From positions 1,922,001-1,986,000 of the forward strand of contig NZ_CP101291.1 of NCBI RefSeq assembly GCF_024300645.1: a DNA stretch of 64,000 bases, read 5' to 3'. Under the pieces are notes generated by a model. The model saw nothing but the letters and a program-made list of their open reading frames with translations. It did no database searches and had not been told where the DNA came from. Source of the DNA: Alteromonas sp. LMIT006. GTDB lineage: Bacteria; Pseudomonadota; Gammaproteobacteria; Enterobacterales; Alteromonadaceae. Shown in pieces: positions 45,480 through 54,947 of the stretch (within the stretch, counting starts at the first letter, position 1; every line of letters starts with the position of its first letter). Made by a program: the position numbers and the translations under genes.

Positions 45480-46535
45480 CTAGCTTATTGGTGTTTGGCT
45501 ATGCGCAAAAATCCGTTGATAAAGACGCATCAATGTACCCTCAGCTGCAAAGCCAAGTTTTTCGGCAAGCGTTTTCTTTTGTGTATATTTGACCGAATAC
45601 ACGTCTCTTTTTTCGTATAACGCTAACAATACATCGTCCGAGGTGGAAATCTCGTCGACTAAACCAACCTCAAGTGCATCCGTACCATACCAGGTTTCAC
45701 CAGTTGCTATTTTATCGACGTCAAGCCCTTCGCGGTTTTGCTTAATAAAATTTTTAAACAATACATGAATTTGGTTCAAATCGGCTTTAAACTTATCACG
45801 AGCCTCATCGGTATTTTCACCAATCATGGTCAATGTACGTTTATATTCACCTGCTGTGTGAAGTTCAATATCAATGTCATTTTTTTTGAGCACTTTATGA
45901 AAGTTTGGTAATTGTGCAACCACTCCAACCGAACCAATTACGGCAAATTTAGCGGAAACGATTTTATGTGCAACACACGCCATCATGTAGCCACCACTGG
46001 CCGCAACTTGATCCACGCAGACAGTCAAATACAAGCCTGCGTCGCGTAATCGTTGTAATTGTGACGCCGCCAAACCATAGCTGTGAACATAACCTCCTGG
46101 ACTTTCCAAGCGCACAATCACTTCATCCACTTTAGGATCTGCAATGATTAAGATAGCCGTGATCTCACGTCGTAAATATTCTACTTCGTTGGCATCTATC
46201 GAACCTTTAAAATCTAATACAAACACTTTACCCTCTTCGGGATTCTCCTTAGATTCATCAGATTGATGAGTGTTTTTCTTTTTCTTTTTGTTCTTGAGTT
46301 TTTGGGCTTTATCGTACGCTTTTAACTGACTCTCTGGAACAACTGCCCTATTCGCAAACTGTTTAAGTTCATCCAGTGCATCAGAAAGTGAGTAGATATC
46401 TAATTGGCCCTTAGTATTATCAGAACCCTTTTGTTTAGTGGCGACTCCCACAACGGTAGTAAGAAGAATAATAATTACAGCCACTATTGTGATAGCTTTT
46501 GCCAAGAACAAACCATATTCAAATAAAAATTCCAC
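45480..46535 (-). CDS. sohB: Inner-membrane S49 peptidase SohB
   Basis: The 351-residue protein has an N-terminal membrane anchor (about 8-32), a charged linker with a KNKKKKKN run (about 82-88), and the S49 (signal peptide peptidase) domain from about 100. The Ser-Lys dyad is S180 in VAASGGYMMAC and K232 in GEYKRTLT. SohB is thought to degrade periplasm-facing membrane or signal peptides. Length and N-terminal layout match the SohB subgroup, which is shorter than SppA. It is separated from the upstream lipase gene by a terminator. Confidence 0.95.
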   Translation of the reverse strand: MEFLFEYGLFLAKAITIVAVIIILLTTVVGVATKQKGSDNTKGQLDIYSLSDALDELKQFANRAVVPESQLKAYDKAQKLKNKKKKKNTHQSDESKENPEEGKVFVLDFKGSIDANEVEYLRREITAILIIADPKVDEVIVRLESPGGYVHSYGLAASQLQRLRDAGLYLTVCVDQVAASGGYMMACVAHKIVSAKFAVIGSVGVVAQLPNFHKVLKKNDIDIELHTAGEYKRTLTMIGENTDEARDKFKADLNQIHVLFKNFIKQNREGLDVDKIATGETWYGTDALEVGLVDEISTSDDVLLALYEKRDVYSVKYTQKKTLAEKLGFAAEGTLMRLYQRIFAHSQTPIS

Positions 46536-46574
46536 TAATTGATGCCTATGCCATTAATTTTCCAAATAATAATA

Positions 46575-46606
46575 ACAAAAAAGCGCCCAATTGGACGCTT
46601 TTTTTA
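46575..46606 (-). terminator. Intrinsic terminator after the lipase gene
   Basis: The palindrome AGCGTCC-AATT-GGGCGCT (read on the minus strand) is followed by a T-run. The single mismatch on the plus strand becomes a G-U pair in the minus-strand RNA, so it is best suited to end the lipase transcript before sohB. Confidence 0.85.
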
Positions 46607-46630
46607 AACAATATTAGTGGTGATTAAGAG

Positions 46631-49267
46631 TTAGTTCACTGTAATATCTGTGTTATTTACTGGAATACTCATACCACCGGACAACAAGAAAGTGGCAATT
46701 TGAGTTTGGATCTCAGTCGTAACCGCTGCACTAGGCGTCGGATTCAATGATGAGCCATGTGCACCCTCATTAAACAATACATAGCCTTTCAAGTCTTCAC
46801 CCGTTTGTGAAGAAGACACCTGAGTTGCGCCCATAGCACGCCAGTATGGAATTTGACCATATAACTGGTTAGTGGTAATCGCAGGGATAACGGTATCAGA
46901 AGGATTTTCAGGTGTGCCATCACCGACAACAGTGAATCCAACCACTGGGGTATTTGAGCCAATTAGTGCTGCATAATTCATTGGGTCACCTGCATCCAAT
47001 ACGGTTCCCGCAGCAAATACAAACTCATTAAACACACCATCAATAGCGGCTTGTCCAGCTGCTGGGAGAGCAGCATAAAACGTTGCATAAGCCGTAATCA
47101 AAGCGGCTTGATCAGCTGGGTTCACTTGATTTTCAACTAAGTAAGCTTGGAATTCTGTTGAAGAACCTGCTGTAAGCAATGCCTTGATCAAAGGAGAAAA
47201 TGCTTGGGACTCTAATAGGAAATTAGCTACACCACCACCAGGTGATTCTAATGCTGCAGTCTGAATACTGAACAAACCATCTAATGCAGCAAGGCTTCCT
47301 CCCATAGACATATTCGCAATGCCTGCAAAATTACCGCCTGTCATTGCGCCTAATGATACGCCCATAACAGATACCGCATTAGAATTAAGATTTACCACAC
47401 TGCCAGTAGAAGAGTCTATGATCTTGTGTAAGGCAATACGCAGACCTAACAAATCAGCAACAGATTGACGCAGATTGTCACGAGCAACCTTCAAATAAGC
47501 AAGATTCATATAATCTGTTGCACTATTTGTAGAGGCATTGATCTCGTCAGTACCATCATTATTGATATCGAAGCCACGAGAATTGTGCAGAGGCTGATCA
47601 ATCGCTACAGTTGCATATCCAGCCAAAGACAACGAACCAGTAATTGCTAGCATAGCTTCTTTAGTTGACGTAATACCATGATACAAGATTACAACAGGCC
47701 AACCAGCTTCTGGCTGTTGTAAGGTCACACCGAGCGCAGCAGCGGTTGCTACATCAGGCACAGTAATTTGTACATCAAGGTTTTCAAAACCACCTAAACG
47801 ACCTTGCATAGCGGGTACTGGACTAAAGGTGGTAAGATTGCGTTCCGCATCTAATCCCAAGTCACGCAAACCCAATGCTTGACACATGGTATCGTTAGCG
47901 CCAGGTGTTAACGCAGCGAGTGCTTCAGTGGGAGCTAAACTTAACGCTAGTCCATTGTCACATGCTGCTGTCATTGAATTAGTTAATGGTGCCATTGGAT
48001 TGGCTTCCGTGGGCGTTGCTAAGTAATAAGGCAATGCAACCGTACCCGTTAAATGTTTCGCGGCACAAAATGGACCGGCACCACCGGCCAATATCTGAGG
48101 CGCCACACCAGAAGCGAGTGCATTTGCTGTACCTAACGTTTGCAATGTTGCTGGGTCAGTAATACCAGATGTAGACACGGTCTCACCACCCGCGGCTGCA
48201 TTGAGCAAACCTGCACAGGTTTGTAAGGCTGAGAAATCAACTGCACCGGTAATGCCTGCTATTTGAGCAGTGGTGAGACCGGCCCCCTGACCTGCTAATT
48301 GAATAGCGCCGGACACGGCATCAGCTGACACTAAGCCTAAAGCTTCCATGGCATTAATCGGAACATCTTGACCAGGATCAGTAGCTATAATTCCTGGTAA
48401 TGAGTCTGCGGCATTTGGATCGCCACCGCCAAGGCGTCCTGCGTAGGTCGCAACGAGCATCTTTTTCATGGTGTCGGTGACATCCATAACGGATTGAGTA
48501 TTAAACGCGCCAACATAGGTTAACTCATCACGAGTAAATCCAGCACCAGCTAGTGTATTAACGTAACCATTAATAATCTGTTGTAGACCCAATTGAGATG
48601 CAGAGGCTAATGGATGCGTGGTAATGTCTTGTTTCACCAATTCCCAAGTGGTGGAACCTTTCACCGCATACCCATTACTGTCCATCAAATCATCTGTGAC
48701 TACAATCATGTACCCAGTAAAGGCTTCGAGTGGTCGCAATGGAATAATGGCTACCGTGTCGCCACTGACTAGGCTTAACGTGTAATCGACACCGAACTGA
48801 AGCGTCTCTGTTACCGTACAAGAGCCAGGGATCAATGCCGCAGCAAAACATGTGGCTGAGACACCTTCAGGTAGGCCTGGTGAAGTAAATGATGTTTTGA
48901 CTAAACTGATACCAGCCGATAATGAAGTCGCATCAATTGTTGCGCCAGGTGCCATAATAACTTCCAACAACATAGGTTGGGTCGTTGACCACCCATCTAA
49001 TGCATTCACAGCAACTAAAGGATCCCCGAAATTGGTCGCATCCGTAACAGGAATATTGAGAGTATAATCTACTGTTGCCCCATCGTCTGGGATCATCAAC
49101 AAATCATTGGGGATATTTAAATCACCTGCACCTGGATCAAACTTAATTCGGGACGCAGGGGGTTCTACGGGATTGTCTGCACGAAGGTCTTGGATGGTTT
49201 CACCACCGCCACAGCCACCTAGAGTAAGAGCCGCTGCAATACTAGTGCTGATTAACAGTTTTTTCAT
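46631..49267 (-). CDS. VolA/Pla-1-cef-type lipoprotein lipase (extracellular lipase/lysophospholipase)
   Basis: The 878-residue protein has a lipoprotein signal with lipobox LGGC (Cys19). A long Ala/Gly/Thr-rich N-terminal region (about 20-500) begins with the Pla-1/cef-type Ig-like start SRIKFDPGAGDLNIPNDLLM. A C-terminal alpha/beta-hydrolase domain has GVSLG (636-640, nucleophile S638), an oxyanion-region ILYHGITSTKE and a candidate histidine H837 in NEGAHGSS. VolA, the Vibrio homologue, is a surface lipoprotein that cleaves lysophosphatidylcholine so the cell can use the fatty acid. It is a monocistronic minus-strand gene ended by its own terminator. Confidence 0.88.
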   Translation of the reverse strand: MKKLLISTSIAAALTLGGCGGGETIQDLRADNPVEPPASRIKFDPGAGDLNIPNDLLMIPDDGATVDYTLNIPVTDATNFGDPLVAVNALDGWSTTQPMLLEVIMAPGATIDATSLSAGISLVKTSFTSPGLPEGVSATCFAAALIPGSCTVTETLQFGVDYTLSLVSGDTVAIIPLRPLEAFTGYMIVVTDDLMDSNGYAVKGSTTWELVKQDITTHPLASASQLGLQQIINGYVNTLAGAGFTRDELTYVGAFNTQSVMDVTDTMKKMLVATYAGRLGGGDPNAADSLPGIIATDPGQDVPINAMEALGLVSADAVSGAIQLAGQGAGLTTAQIAGITGAVDFSALQTCAGLLNAAAGGETVSTSGITDPATLQTLGTANALASGVAPQILAGGAGPFCAAKHLTGTVALPYYLATPTEANPMAPLTNSMTAACDNGLALSLAPTEALAALTPGANDTMCQALGLRDLGLDAERNLTTFSPVPAMQGRLGGFENLDVQITVPDVATAAALGVTLQQPEAGWPVVILYHGITSTKEAMLAITGSLSLAGYATVAIDQPLHNSRGFDINNDGTDEINASTNSATDYMNLAYLKVARDNLRQSVADLLGLRIALHKIIDSSTGSVVNLNSNAVSVMGVSLGAMTGGNFAGIANMSMGGSLAALDGLFSIQTAALESPGGGVANFLLESQAFSPLIKALLTAGSSTEFQAYLVENQVNPADQAALITAYATFYAALPAAGQAAIDGVFNEFVFAAGTVLDAGDPMNYAALIGSNTPVVGFTVVGDGTPENPSDTVIPAITTNQLYGQIPYWRAMGATQVSSSQTGEDLKGYVLFNEGAHGSSLNPTPSAAVTTEIQTQIATFLLSGGMSIPVNNTDITVN

Positions 49268-49483
49268 TTTGTCTCCCTAAGAGTATTTTTTTTATTCTTT
49301 GGTGCTTGGCATTTTGTTAATTGAGCAAAACAAGTGCTTAGACCAGTTAGAGTTAACCTTAGTCTATTGTCTTTGTCACTAATTTGCAAAGGATTGTTAA
49401 CGATATGTAACAACTTTTTATGGATGTATCTAAAAAAATCCTTAAATAAAGGAATCTACAGGTTATTTTTACTCCAAAAACCG

Positions 49484-49489
49484 TATAAT
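49484..49489 (+). promoter_or_regulatory. Probable -10 element for yciK
   Basis: A perfect TATAAT lies 28 bp upstream of the yciK ATG, giving a short leader with AAGAG near the start codon. No good -35 hexamer is seen at 16-18 bp. The rest of the 249-bp gap (49268-49516) is A/T-rich; on the minus strand it contains AACTGGTCT (49340-49348 region), a FadR-like half-site upstream of the lipase. Confidence 0.5.
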
Positions 49490-49516
49490 AGCGACAAATT
49501 CGTAAGAGACTTTTAT

Positions 49517-50266
49517 ATGACTGCTCATTTAACCTTCAATGCCCCCAATTGTCTTAAAGATAAAATAATATTAGTTACCGGAGCAGGTGATGGAATCGGC
49601 AAAACGGCCGCACTCACTTATGCAGAACTTGGTGCTGAAGTTATCTTGCTAGGGCGTACTGTGGCAAAGTTAGAAAAAACCTATGACGAAATAGTGGCAC
49701 TTGGTGGGAAACAACCGGGCATCATTCCACTTGATATGAAAGGCGCAACACCCAAAAACTACCAAGATATGGGCCAGATGATCTTGGATCAATATGGGCG
49801 CTTAGATGGCTTATTACACAACGCATCCATCCTTGGACATCTCAGTCCATTTACACAAATTACACCCGAAGAGTTTCAAGACGTCATGCAAGTCAATGTG
49901 ACCGCCCAGTTTAGTATGACGCAAGGTCTTTACCGTGCATTACAGGCAGCAGCCAAGGCAAGTATTGTTTTTACCACCTCTGGTGTTGGTCGTGCAGGTC
50001 GCGCTTTTTGGGGGACTTATAGCATTAGTAAATTTGCAACAGAAGGCATGATGCAAGTGTTAGCCGATGAAGTAAAAAACTCATCGATACGCGTAAATTG
50101 TATTAATCCTGGGGCTACGCGCACCTCTATGCGTGGCAAAGCCTATCCTGCAGAAGATCCTATGAAACTCAAAACGCCTGAAGACATCATGTCGACTTAT
50201 GTTTATTTAATGGCAGATATAAGCCAGGATGTAAACGGAAAATCTTTGGATTGCCAACCTAAGTAA
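49517..50266 (+). CDS. yciK: Short-chain dehydrogenase/reductase YciK
   Basis: Using the ATG at 49517 (AAGAG upstream) gives 249 residues, close to E. coli YciK; the frame extends upstream to 49334, but that part is an A/T-rich, non-coding-looking leader. The cofactor motif is TGAGDGIG (21-28), HNAS lies near 101-104, and the catalytic residues are S155, Y168 and K172 (YSISK). YciK is an SDR oxidoreductase of unknown substrate. A terminator follows 32 bp after the stop. Confidence 0.94.
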   Translation: MTAHLTFNAPNCLKDKIILVTGAGDGIGKTAALTYAELGAEVILLGRTVAKLEKTYDEIVALGGKQPGIIPLDMKGATPKNYQDMGQMILDQYGRLDGLLHNASILGHLSPFTQITPEEFQDVMQVNVTAQFSMTQGLYRALQAAAKASIVFTTSGVGRAGRAFWGTYSISKFATEGMMQVLADEVKNSSIRVNCINPGATRTSMRGKAYPAEDPMKLKTPEDIMSTYVYLMADISQDVNGKSLDCQPK

Positions 50267-50297
50267 CAACTCAAGACAGTGCGGTGAACTAGAAACC

Positions 50298-50327
50298 AAA
50301 AAGCGACTTACATTAAGTCGCTTTTTT
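50298..50327. terminator. Bidirectional intrinsic terminator between yciK and glnS
   Basis: AGCGACTTA and TAAGTCGCT pair around a 3-base loop, flanked by an A-run and a T-run. It separates the convergent yciK (plus) and glnS (minus) genes. Confidence 0.92.
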
Positions 50328-50343
50328 ATCATGTTGCTGATAT

Positions 50344-52005
50344 TTAATCGCCAATCTTTGCCCAAGTATCACGCAATTCAACCGTGCGGTTAAACACCAA
50401 TGCTTCCGTTTGATTATCTAGAGTAAAATACCCAGTACGTTCAAACTGATAGCCCTCTCCTACTTTTGCATCGGCTAGAGACGGCTCCACAAATCCTTGT
50501 TTTACCACAAGTGATTCAGGATTTAGGGAATCGAGGTAATTTTGTTCTGCTGCTGGGTTCGGCACGTTAAATAAACGATCATATAAACGAATTTCGGCCG
50601 GAACAGCATGTGTTGCACTCACCCAATGAATGACGCCTTTGGCTTTGCGACCATCTGCTGGATCTTTACCTAGAGTATCCGGGTCATATTGACAGTAAAC
50701 CGTTGTAATATTGCCATCTGCATCCTTATCACAACGCAATGCTTTCACATAAAACCCATTGCGCAACCGTACTTCTTTGTCTAACACCAGACGCTTAAAC
50801 TTCTTATTTGCACTTTCGCGAAAATCTTCACGCTCAATATATACCTCACGAGTAAACGGCACTTCTCGTTCCCCCATACTCTCATCCATTGGATGATTGG
50901 GCGCTTTTAGCATAATCGTTTCATCTTCTGGAAAGTTTTCAATGACGAGCTTAATCGGGTCAAGAACGGCCATGGCACGAGGCGCATTGACATTCAAATC
51001 ATCGCGTATACATGCCTCAAGCATACTCATTTCGACTAGGTTATCCATTTTAGTAACGCCAATGCGCAAGCAGAACTCCCGAATGGAGGCCGGTGTATAT
51101 CCACGGCGACGTAACCCTGCTATGGTTGGCATTCTCGGATCGGACCAGCCGTCCACATGATTGCCATCCACAAGTTCAATGAGTTTGCGTTTAGATAACA
51201 CGGTGTACTCGAGGTTTAGTCGAGAAAATTCGTATTGACGAGGCGTTGTCTCAATTGAGATATGTTCAATAACCCAGTCATAAAGTCGACGATTATCTTG
51301 GAATTCAAGCGTACATAATGAATGAGATATGTTTTCGATCGCATCAGAAATACAATGCGTAAAATCATACATAGGATAAATACACCACTTATCCCCTGTT
51401 TGATGATGATGAGCAAACTTTACACGATACAAAACGGGATCACGCATGCACATAAAAGGCGATGCCATATCAATTTTGGCTCGTAAACAACACTCACCTT
51501 CTTTAAACTTCCCTTCACGCATTTGTTTAAACAAAGCTAAGTTTTCTTCAGCAGTGGTATCTCGATAAGGACTATTTGTACCAGGTTCTTTAAGTGTACC
51601 GCGCATTTCTCGCATTGCTTCTTGCGATGAAAAATCAACGTATGCCAAGCCCTTTTCAATTAATTCCACTGCATAACCATATAGGGCATCAAAATAATTG
51701 GACGAATAACGTACGTCACCATCCCAAGAAAAGCCTAACCATTGCACGTCATCTTGGATCGAATTAACGTAATCGATGTCTTCTTTTTCTGGATTAGTAT
51801 CATCAAATCGCAAATTACAAGTACCGTTGTAATCTTCTGCAATACCAAAATTAAGGCAAATAGACTTTGCATGACCGATGTGTAAGTAACCATTGGGCTC
51901 TGGCGGAAAACGCGTCTGGACAGTTTGGTGTACGCCACTTGCAAGGTCTTTATCAATAATTTGACGAATAAAGTTGGTTGGGCGCGTGTCGAGCGGTTCA
52001 CTCAT
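50344..52005 (-). CDS. glnS: Glutaminyl-tRNA synthetase
   Basis: Starting at the ATG at 52005 (AAGGA upstream), the product is 553 residues, as in E. coli (554). It has the class I motif HIGH (42-45, in [12 protein letters not shown]) and the KMSKS-equivalent VLSKRKL (near residue 270). The C-terminal beta-barrel anticodon-binding domains end in [11 protein letters not shown]. It charges tRNA-Gln with glutamine; its presence indicates that the direct route rather than GatCAB is used. The open frame extends 19 residues further upstream but lacks a ribosome site there. It is divergent from a LacI-family gene, with a large inverted repeat between them. Confidence 0.97.
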   Translation of the reverse strand: MSEPLDTRPTNFIRQIIDKDLASGVHQTVQTRFPPEPNGYLHIGHAKSICLNFGIAEDYNGTCNLRFDDTNPEKEDIDYVNSIQDDVQWLGFSWDGDVRYSSNYFDALYGYAVELIEKGLAYVDFSSQEAMREMRGTLKEPGTNSPYRDTTAEENLALFKQMREGKFKEGECCLRAKIDMASPFMCMRDPVLYRVKFAHHHQTGDKWCIYPMYDFTHCISDAIENISHSLCTLEFQDNRRLYDWVIEHISIETTPRQYEFSRLNLEYTVLSKRKLIELVDGNHVDGWSDPRMPTIAGLRRRGYTPASIREFCLRIGVTKMDNLVEMSMLEACIRDDLNVNAPRAMAVLDPIKLVIENFPEDETIMLKAPNHPMDESMGEREVPFTREVYIEREDFRESANKKFKRLVLDKEVRLRNGFYVKALRCDKDADGNITTVYCQYDPDTLGKDPADGRKAKGVIHWVSATHAVPAEIRLYDRLFNVPNPAAEQNYLDSLNPESLVVKQGFVEPSLADAKVGEGYQFERTGYFTLDNQTEALVFNRTVELRDTWAKIGD

Positions 52006-52094
52006 GCAGATATCCTTGAAAATTAAATATTTTATGATGTTGATTATACCATTGTCAGCCATCAGGCATAGGCTTTTTTAACGTTACAAGATTC

Positions 52095-52132
52095 AATGCA
52101 TAAAAATGCATAGAGTCTTGCATTTATGCATT
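52095..52132. repeat. Large A/T-rich inverted repeat between glnS and the LacI-family gene
   Basis: AATGCATAAA (52095-52104) is repeated as its complement TTTATGCATT (52123-52132), and an inner pair AAATGCA/TGCATTT (52104-52110 and 52119-52125) nests inside. The result is a nearly complete palindrome with a 2-base offset. It overlaps the candidate -35 of the LacI-family gene, consistent with an autoregulatory operator; it could also form a cruciform or influence glnS. Confidence 0.6.
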
Positions 52133-52145
52133 ATATCGGCATAAT
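52118..52145 (+). promoter_or_regulatory. Candidate promoter of the LacI-family regulator gene
   Basis: TTGCAT (52118-52123) and CATAAT (52140-52145) are separated by 16 bp and lie 43 bp upstream of the ATG, which has an AAGGA ribosome site. The -35 hexamer falls inside the inverted repeat. Confidence 0.5.
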
Positions 52146-52187
52146 CCAATTTGAACTAAAAAATTAAGAGTTTCTTAAGGAACCAAT

Positions 52188-53222
52188 ATGAAAGGTAAAG
52201 CTACCTCATTTGATATTGCTCATCGTGCAGGTGTATCACAATCTACCGTTTCGAGAGCCCTTTCAAATTCTCCACTGGTGAATCAAGAAACCAGAGAACG
52301 CATCAAAAAAATCGCCCAAGAACTCAATTATAAAGTGGATAAGAATGCGAGCAATTTACGCAAACAACGTTCTAATACCGTTGCCTTATTGTTGTTTGAA
52401 GACCCTTCTACAGATGATTCGCAGATAAATCCATTTTTTATTTCTATGCTCGGCTCGATTACCAAAGCTTGCTCGGCTGCAAATTATGATTTGTTAGTTT
52501 CGTTTCAAAATCTAGCTGATGATTGGCATGCTGAGTTTGAAGATACGCATAAAGCCGATGGTTTAATTTTGCTGGGCTACGGTGACTATCTCGATTACGA
52601 AGCCAAAATCAATCAACTACAAGAGCAGGAAACTCACTTTGTACGCTGGGGGGCGGCTGATCCAAAGTATCCTGGGATATCTGTCGGAAGTAATAACTTT
52701 CAAGGGGGGTATATGGTGACTGAGCATCTCATTAGCCAAGGCAGAACTCGCTTTGCCTTTGTTGGCGAAGCGGGCATTCATGCACCAGAGTTTTTAGCTC
52801 GTTTTCAAGGTTTTACTCATGCCCTTAGCCAAGCGGATTTGATGGATCAGTTTGTGGGTCAGTTTGATGCTATTTTCACCGTTGAAGCCGGTTTAGAAGC
52901 TGCTCTTGAGTTATTTGCTGAAGGCGAATGTCCCGATGCCATTGTTTGTGCGAGTGATCTCATTGCCTTAGGGGTTATTCAAGCCATGCGCCAACAAGGC
53001 TTGCGCTGCCCAGAGGATATCGCCGTGACCGGTTTCGATAATATTCCAATTGCCGGATTTGTCGAACCCGCTCTAACGACGGTTCAACAAGATACTAAAG
53101 CCGCTGGCATTACCTTAGTTGAACATTTGTTAAAGCATATCAATAACGAAAACACCTCTGATACTCTGATTCCAGCATCCCTGATTATTCGAGACAGTAG
53201 CAAACCACTTACCCAAGATTAA
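52188..53222 (+). CDS. LacI-family transcriptional regulator
   Basis: The 344-residue protein has an N-terminal LacI helix-turn-helix (about 5-28, FDIAHRAGVSQSTVSRALSN), the hinge (NLRKQRSNTVALLL) and a periplasmic-binding-protein-like effector domain (about 65-335) with the C-terminal GFDNIPIAGFVEPALTTVQQ. It probably binds a sugar or sugar phosphate. Its neighbours are two exported GH13 amylases in convergent orientation and a halogenase-like gene, so control of maltodextrin use is the likely role. Which of these promoters it binds is not established. Confidence 0.93.
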   Translation: MKGKATSFDIAHRAGVSQSTVSRALSNSPLVNQETRERIKKIAQELNYKVDKNASNLRKQRSNTVALLLFEDPSTDDSQINPFFISMLGSITKACSAANYDLLVSFQNLADDWHAEFEDTHKADGLILLGYGDYLDYEAKINQLQEQETHFVRWGAADPKYPGISVGSNNFQGGYMVTEHLISQGRTRFAFVGEAGIHAPEFLARFQGFTHALSQADLMDQFVGQFDAIFTVEAGLEAALELFAEGECPDAIVCASDLIALGVIQAMRQQGLRCPEDIAVTGFDNIPIAGFVEPALTTVQQDTKAAGITLVEHLLKHINNENTSDTLIPASLIIRDSSKPLTQD

Positions 53223-53246
53223 AAAAGGAGCCGAAACTCCTTTTTA
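53223..53246. terminator. Weak bidirectional intrinsic terminator
   Basis: GGAG and CTCC with flanking A and T runs form an ~8-bp stem around CCGAAA between the convergent LacI-family and amylase genes. Confidence 0.65.
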
Positions 53247-53252
53247 TCTAAA

Positions 53253-54938
53253 TTATCGATATTTCACCGCGTCGATTGAGGCTCGTAGAAGGTCTGGGTC
53301 AGTGACTCCTTCATTTAATACCCATACTTGCACACCATGAGGTTTGACTTGTGTCTTTAACACTTCCGTGACATTTTGCTTAACGCCAGATAATTGCTCC
53401 ATCCACAGCCCTGCTTGAAGCATGTCACTGACTTCAAAGTCAGCAGGCGCATCGCCTTTGTTTAATAAAACAAGCGCAATTTGCTGATTATCAGCCGTAT
53501 CTACCACCCGATAAAAACTAGCCGTTTGCCCACTCAATTCCAAATTAATCTGCAATCCGCGCTGCAGCGCTGGCAAGGTCTTGCGCACATTGGCAATGTT
53601 CTTTAACTCACGGTAAATCACATGTTGTTTACCCGCATCAAGGCGTTCCTGTCCAATATAGTTACGATTCCCCATATGTTCAGATGTGCCTCGCATGTAA
53701 CCAAACTCACTGCCTTGATACACCACAGGAATACCACGCGTGGTAAAAAGCCAGTTATGGGCATTAACAAATCCCATATCATCCGCATTCATACGACTCA
53801 TATCATGGTTATCATAAAAGGTCGTAAGCTCGTAAACATTGTGATAAGGCCCATGAGTTAGATGTAGATATCCTTCTAATTCAGCAAAGTCGCTCTCTGG
53901 ATTTTCGAACACTTTGGTCATTGCTGCTTGCCCAGGAAAATCCAAAACACTGATGCCACCATTTTTAGGTAAGGTGTGTTGCGCGATAAAGTTGGCATTG
54001 TAATCATAGCTTTCAGAGAATATAAAAAAATCTGGATGCTTTTCACGAATGCGATCGGCCATTATGCGCCAAAAACGATGGGGAACGTGTTTAATTGTGT
54101 CAATACGGAATGCCGCAGCACCTTTATCAATCCAGTGTAGGTAACTATTGATCAAATAATCTTGTACCGCTGGGTTGGTATCATCCAGATTAGATAGCTG
54201 CAAAATATCAGGATAATCGTGGAAAAAGTCATGCAATGGCTCATCTTGACTTAGTTTAGTCGGATCGAGATTTTGATGATCAGCAACCAAGTTGCCTTCA
54301 ATGTCATACAACTCACCAAATTTGGGCTGATCTATCGTCATTGTAAAAGAAGGAGAGCCATGGTTTGCCACAACATCCAATATCGTCTTGAGTCCCTTCT
54401 CAGCAAGTGCATGATTCAGCGCCGCATAATCAAGGCCAGACGACACTAAGTGTTCATCTTCTTTATAAAAATTCGATGCCCAATAACCGTGATAGCCCGT
54501 TTTATTGCCATCTTTAAACATACCACCAAACTCAATTGGTTCACCGCCTGCAAACGCCTGATCGGGATTATCGACAATCGGGGTCATCCACACTGCACTA
54601 AAACCGAGGTCAACAAAATAATCTGCATTATTGAGAACGCCCTGAAAGTCGCCCCCCATATAACCAACATAAGCCACTTGACCATTAGGCCCTTCTAATT
54701 TTCCTTCCCATGTTGGGTAATCACCCCCCTGCTCTTCGTAGTTATTGTTGGGATCACCGTCTACGAATCGATCCGTCATCAAAAAATAAATGGCTTCACT
54801 GGCAAACGGTTGTGAAGTACCCACTAAATCTGGCTTATCCACTAAAGCACGCTTCGCCAACCCATCTGATGTGCTTTGACAGGCCATAAGCAAAGTCGTT
54901 GAAGCCGCTAAAATGGAAAGTGTAAATCCTCTTTTCAT
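53253..54938 (-). CDS. GH13 alpha-amylase, lipoprotein
   Basis: The 561-residue protein has a lipoprotein signal with lipobox LMAC (Cys20), then a GH13 catalytic domain: YFLMTDRFVDGDPNNN, nucleophile D280 in FRIDTIKHV, acid/base E309 in FSESYD and D379 in YDNHDMSRM. A C-terminal beta domain follows at about 470-550. It should cleave alpha-1,4 links of starch or maltodextrin at the cell surface or in the periplasm. It is the second gene of a two-amylase operon, 9 bp after the upstream GH13 gene, and convergent with the LacI-family regulator. Confidence 0.94.
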   Translation of the reverse strand: MKRGFTLSILAASTTLLMACQSTSDGLAKRALVDKPDLVGTSQPFASEAIYFLMTDRFVDGDPNNNYEEQGGDYPTWEGKLEGPNGQVAYVGYMGGDFQGVLNNADYFVDLGFSAVWMTPIVDNPDQAFAGGEPIEFGGMFKDGNKTGYHGYWASNFYKEDEHLVSSGLDYAALNHALAEKGLKTILDVVANHGSPSFTMTIDQPKFGELYDIEGNLVADHQNLDPTKLSQDEPLHDFFHDYPDILQLSNLDDTNPAVQDYLINSYLHWIDKGAAAFRIDTIKHVPHRFWRIMADRIREKHPDFFIFSESYDYNANFIAQHTLPKNGGISVLDFPGQAAMTKVFENPESDFAELEGYLHLTHGPYHNVYELTTFYDNHDMSRMNADDMGFVNAHNWLFTTRGIPVVYQGSEFGYMRGTSEHMGNRNYIGQERLDAGKQHVIYRELKNIANVRKTLPALQRGLQINLELSGQTASFYRVVDTADNQQIALVLLNKGDAPADFEVSDMLQAGLWMEQLSGVKQNVTEVLKTQVKPHGVQVWVLNEGVTDPDLLRASIDAVKYR

Positions 54939-54947
54939 TTAAAAATC

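Noticed and set aside
49334-49516. 61-residue N-terminal extension of YciK
   Set aside because: The stretch is A/T-rich, holds a TATAAT, and the ATG at 49517 gives the length usual for YciK.
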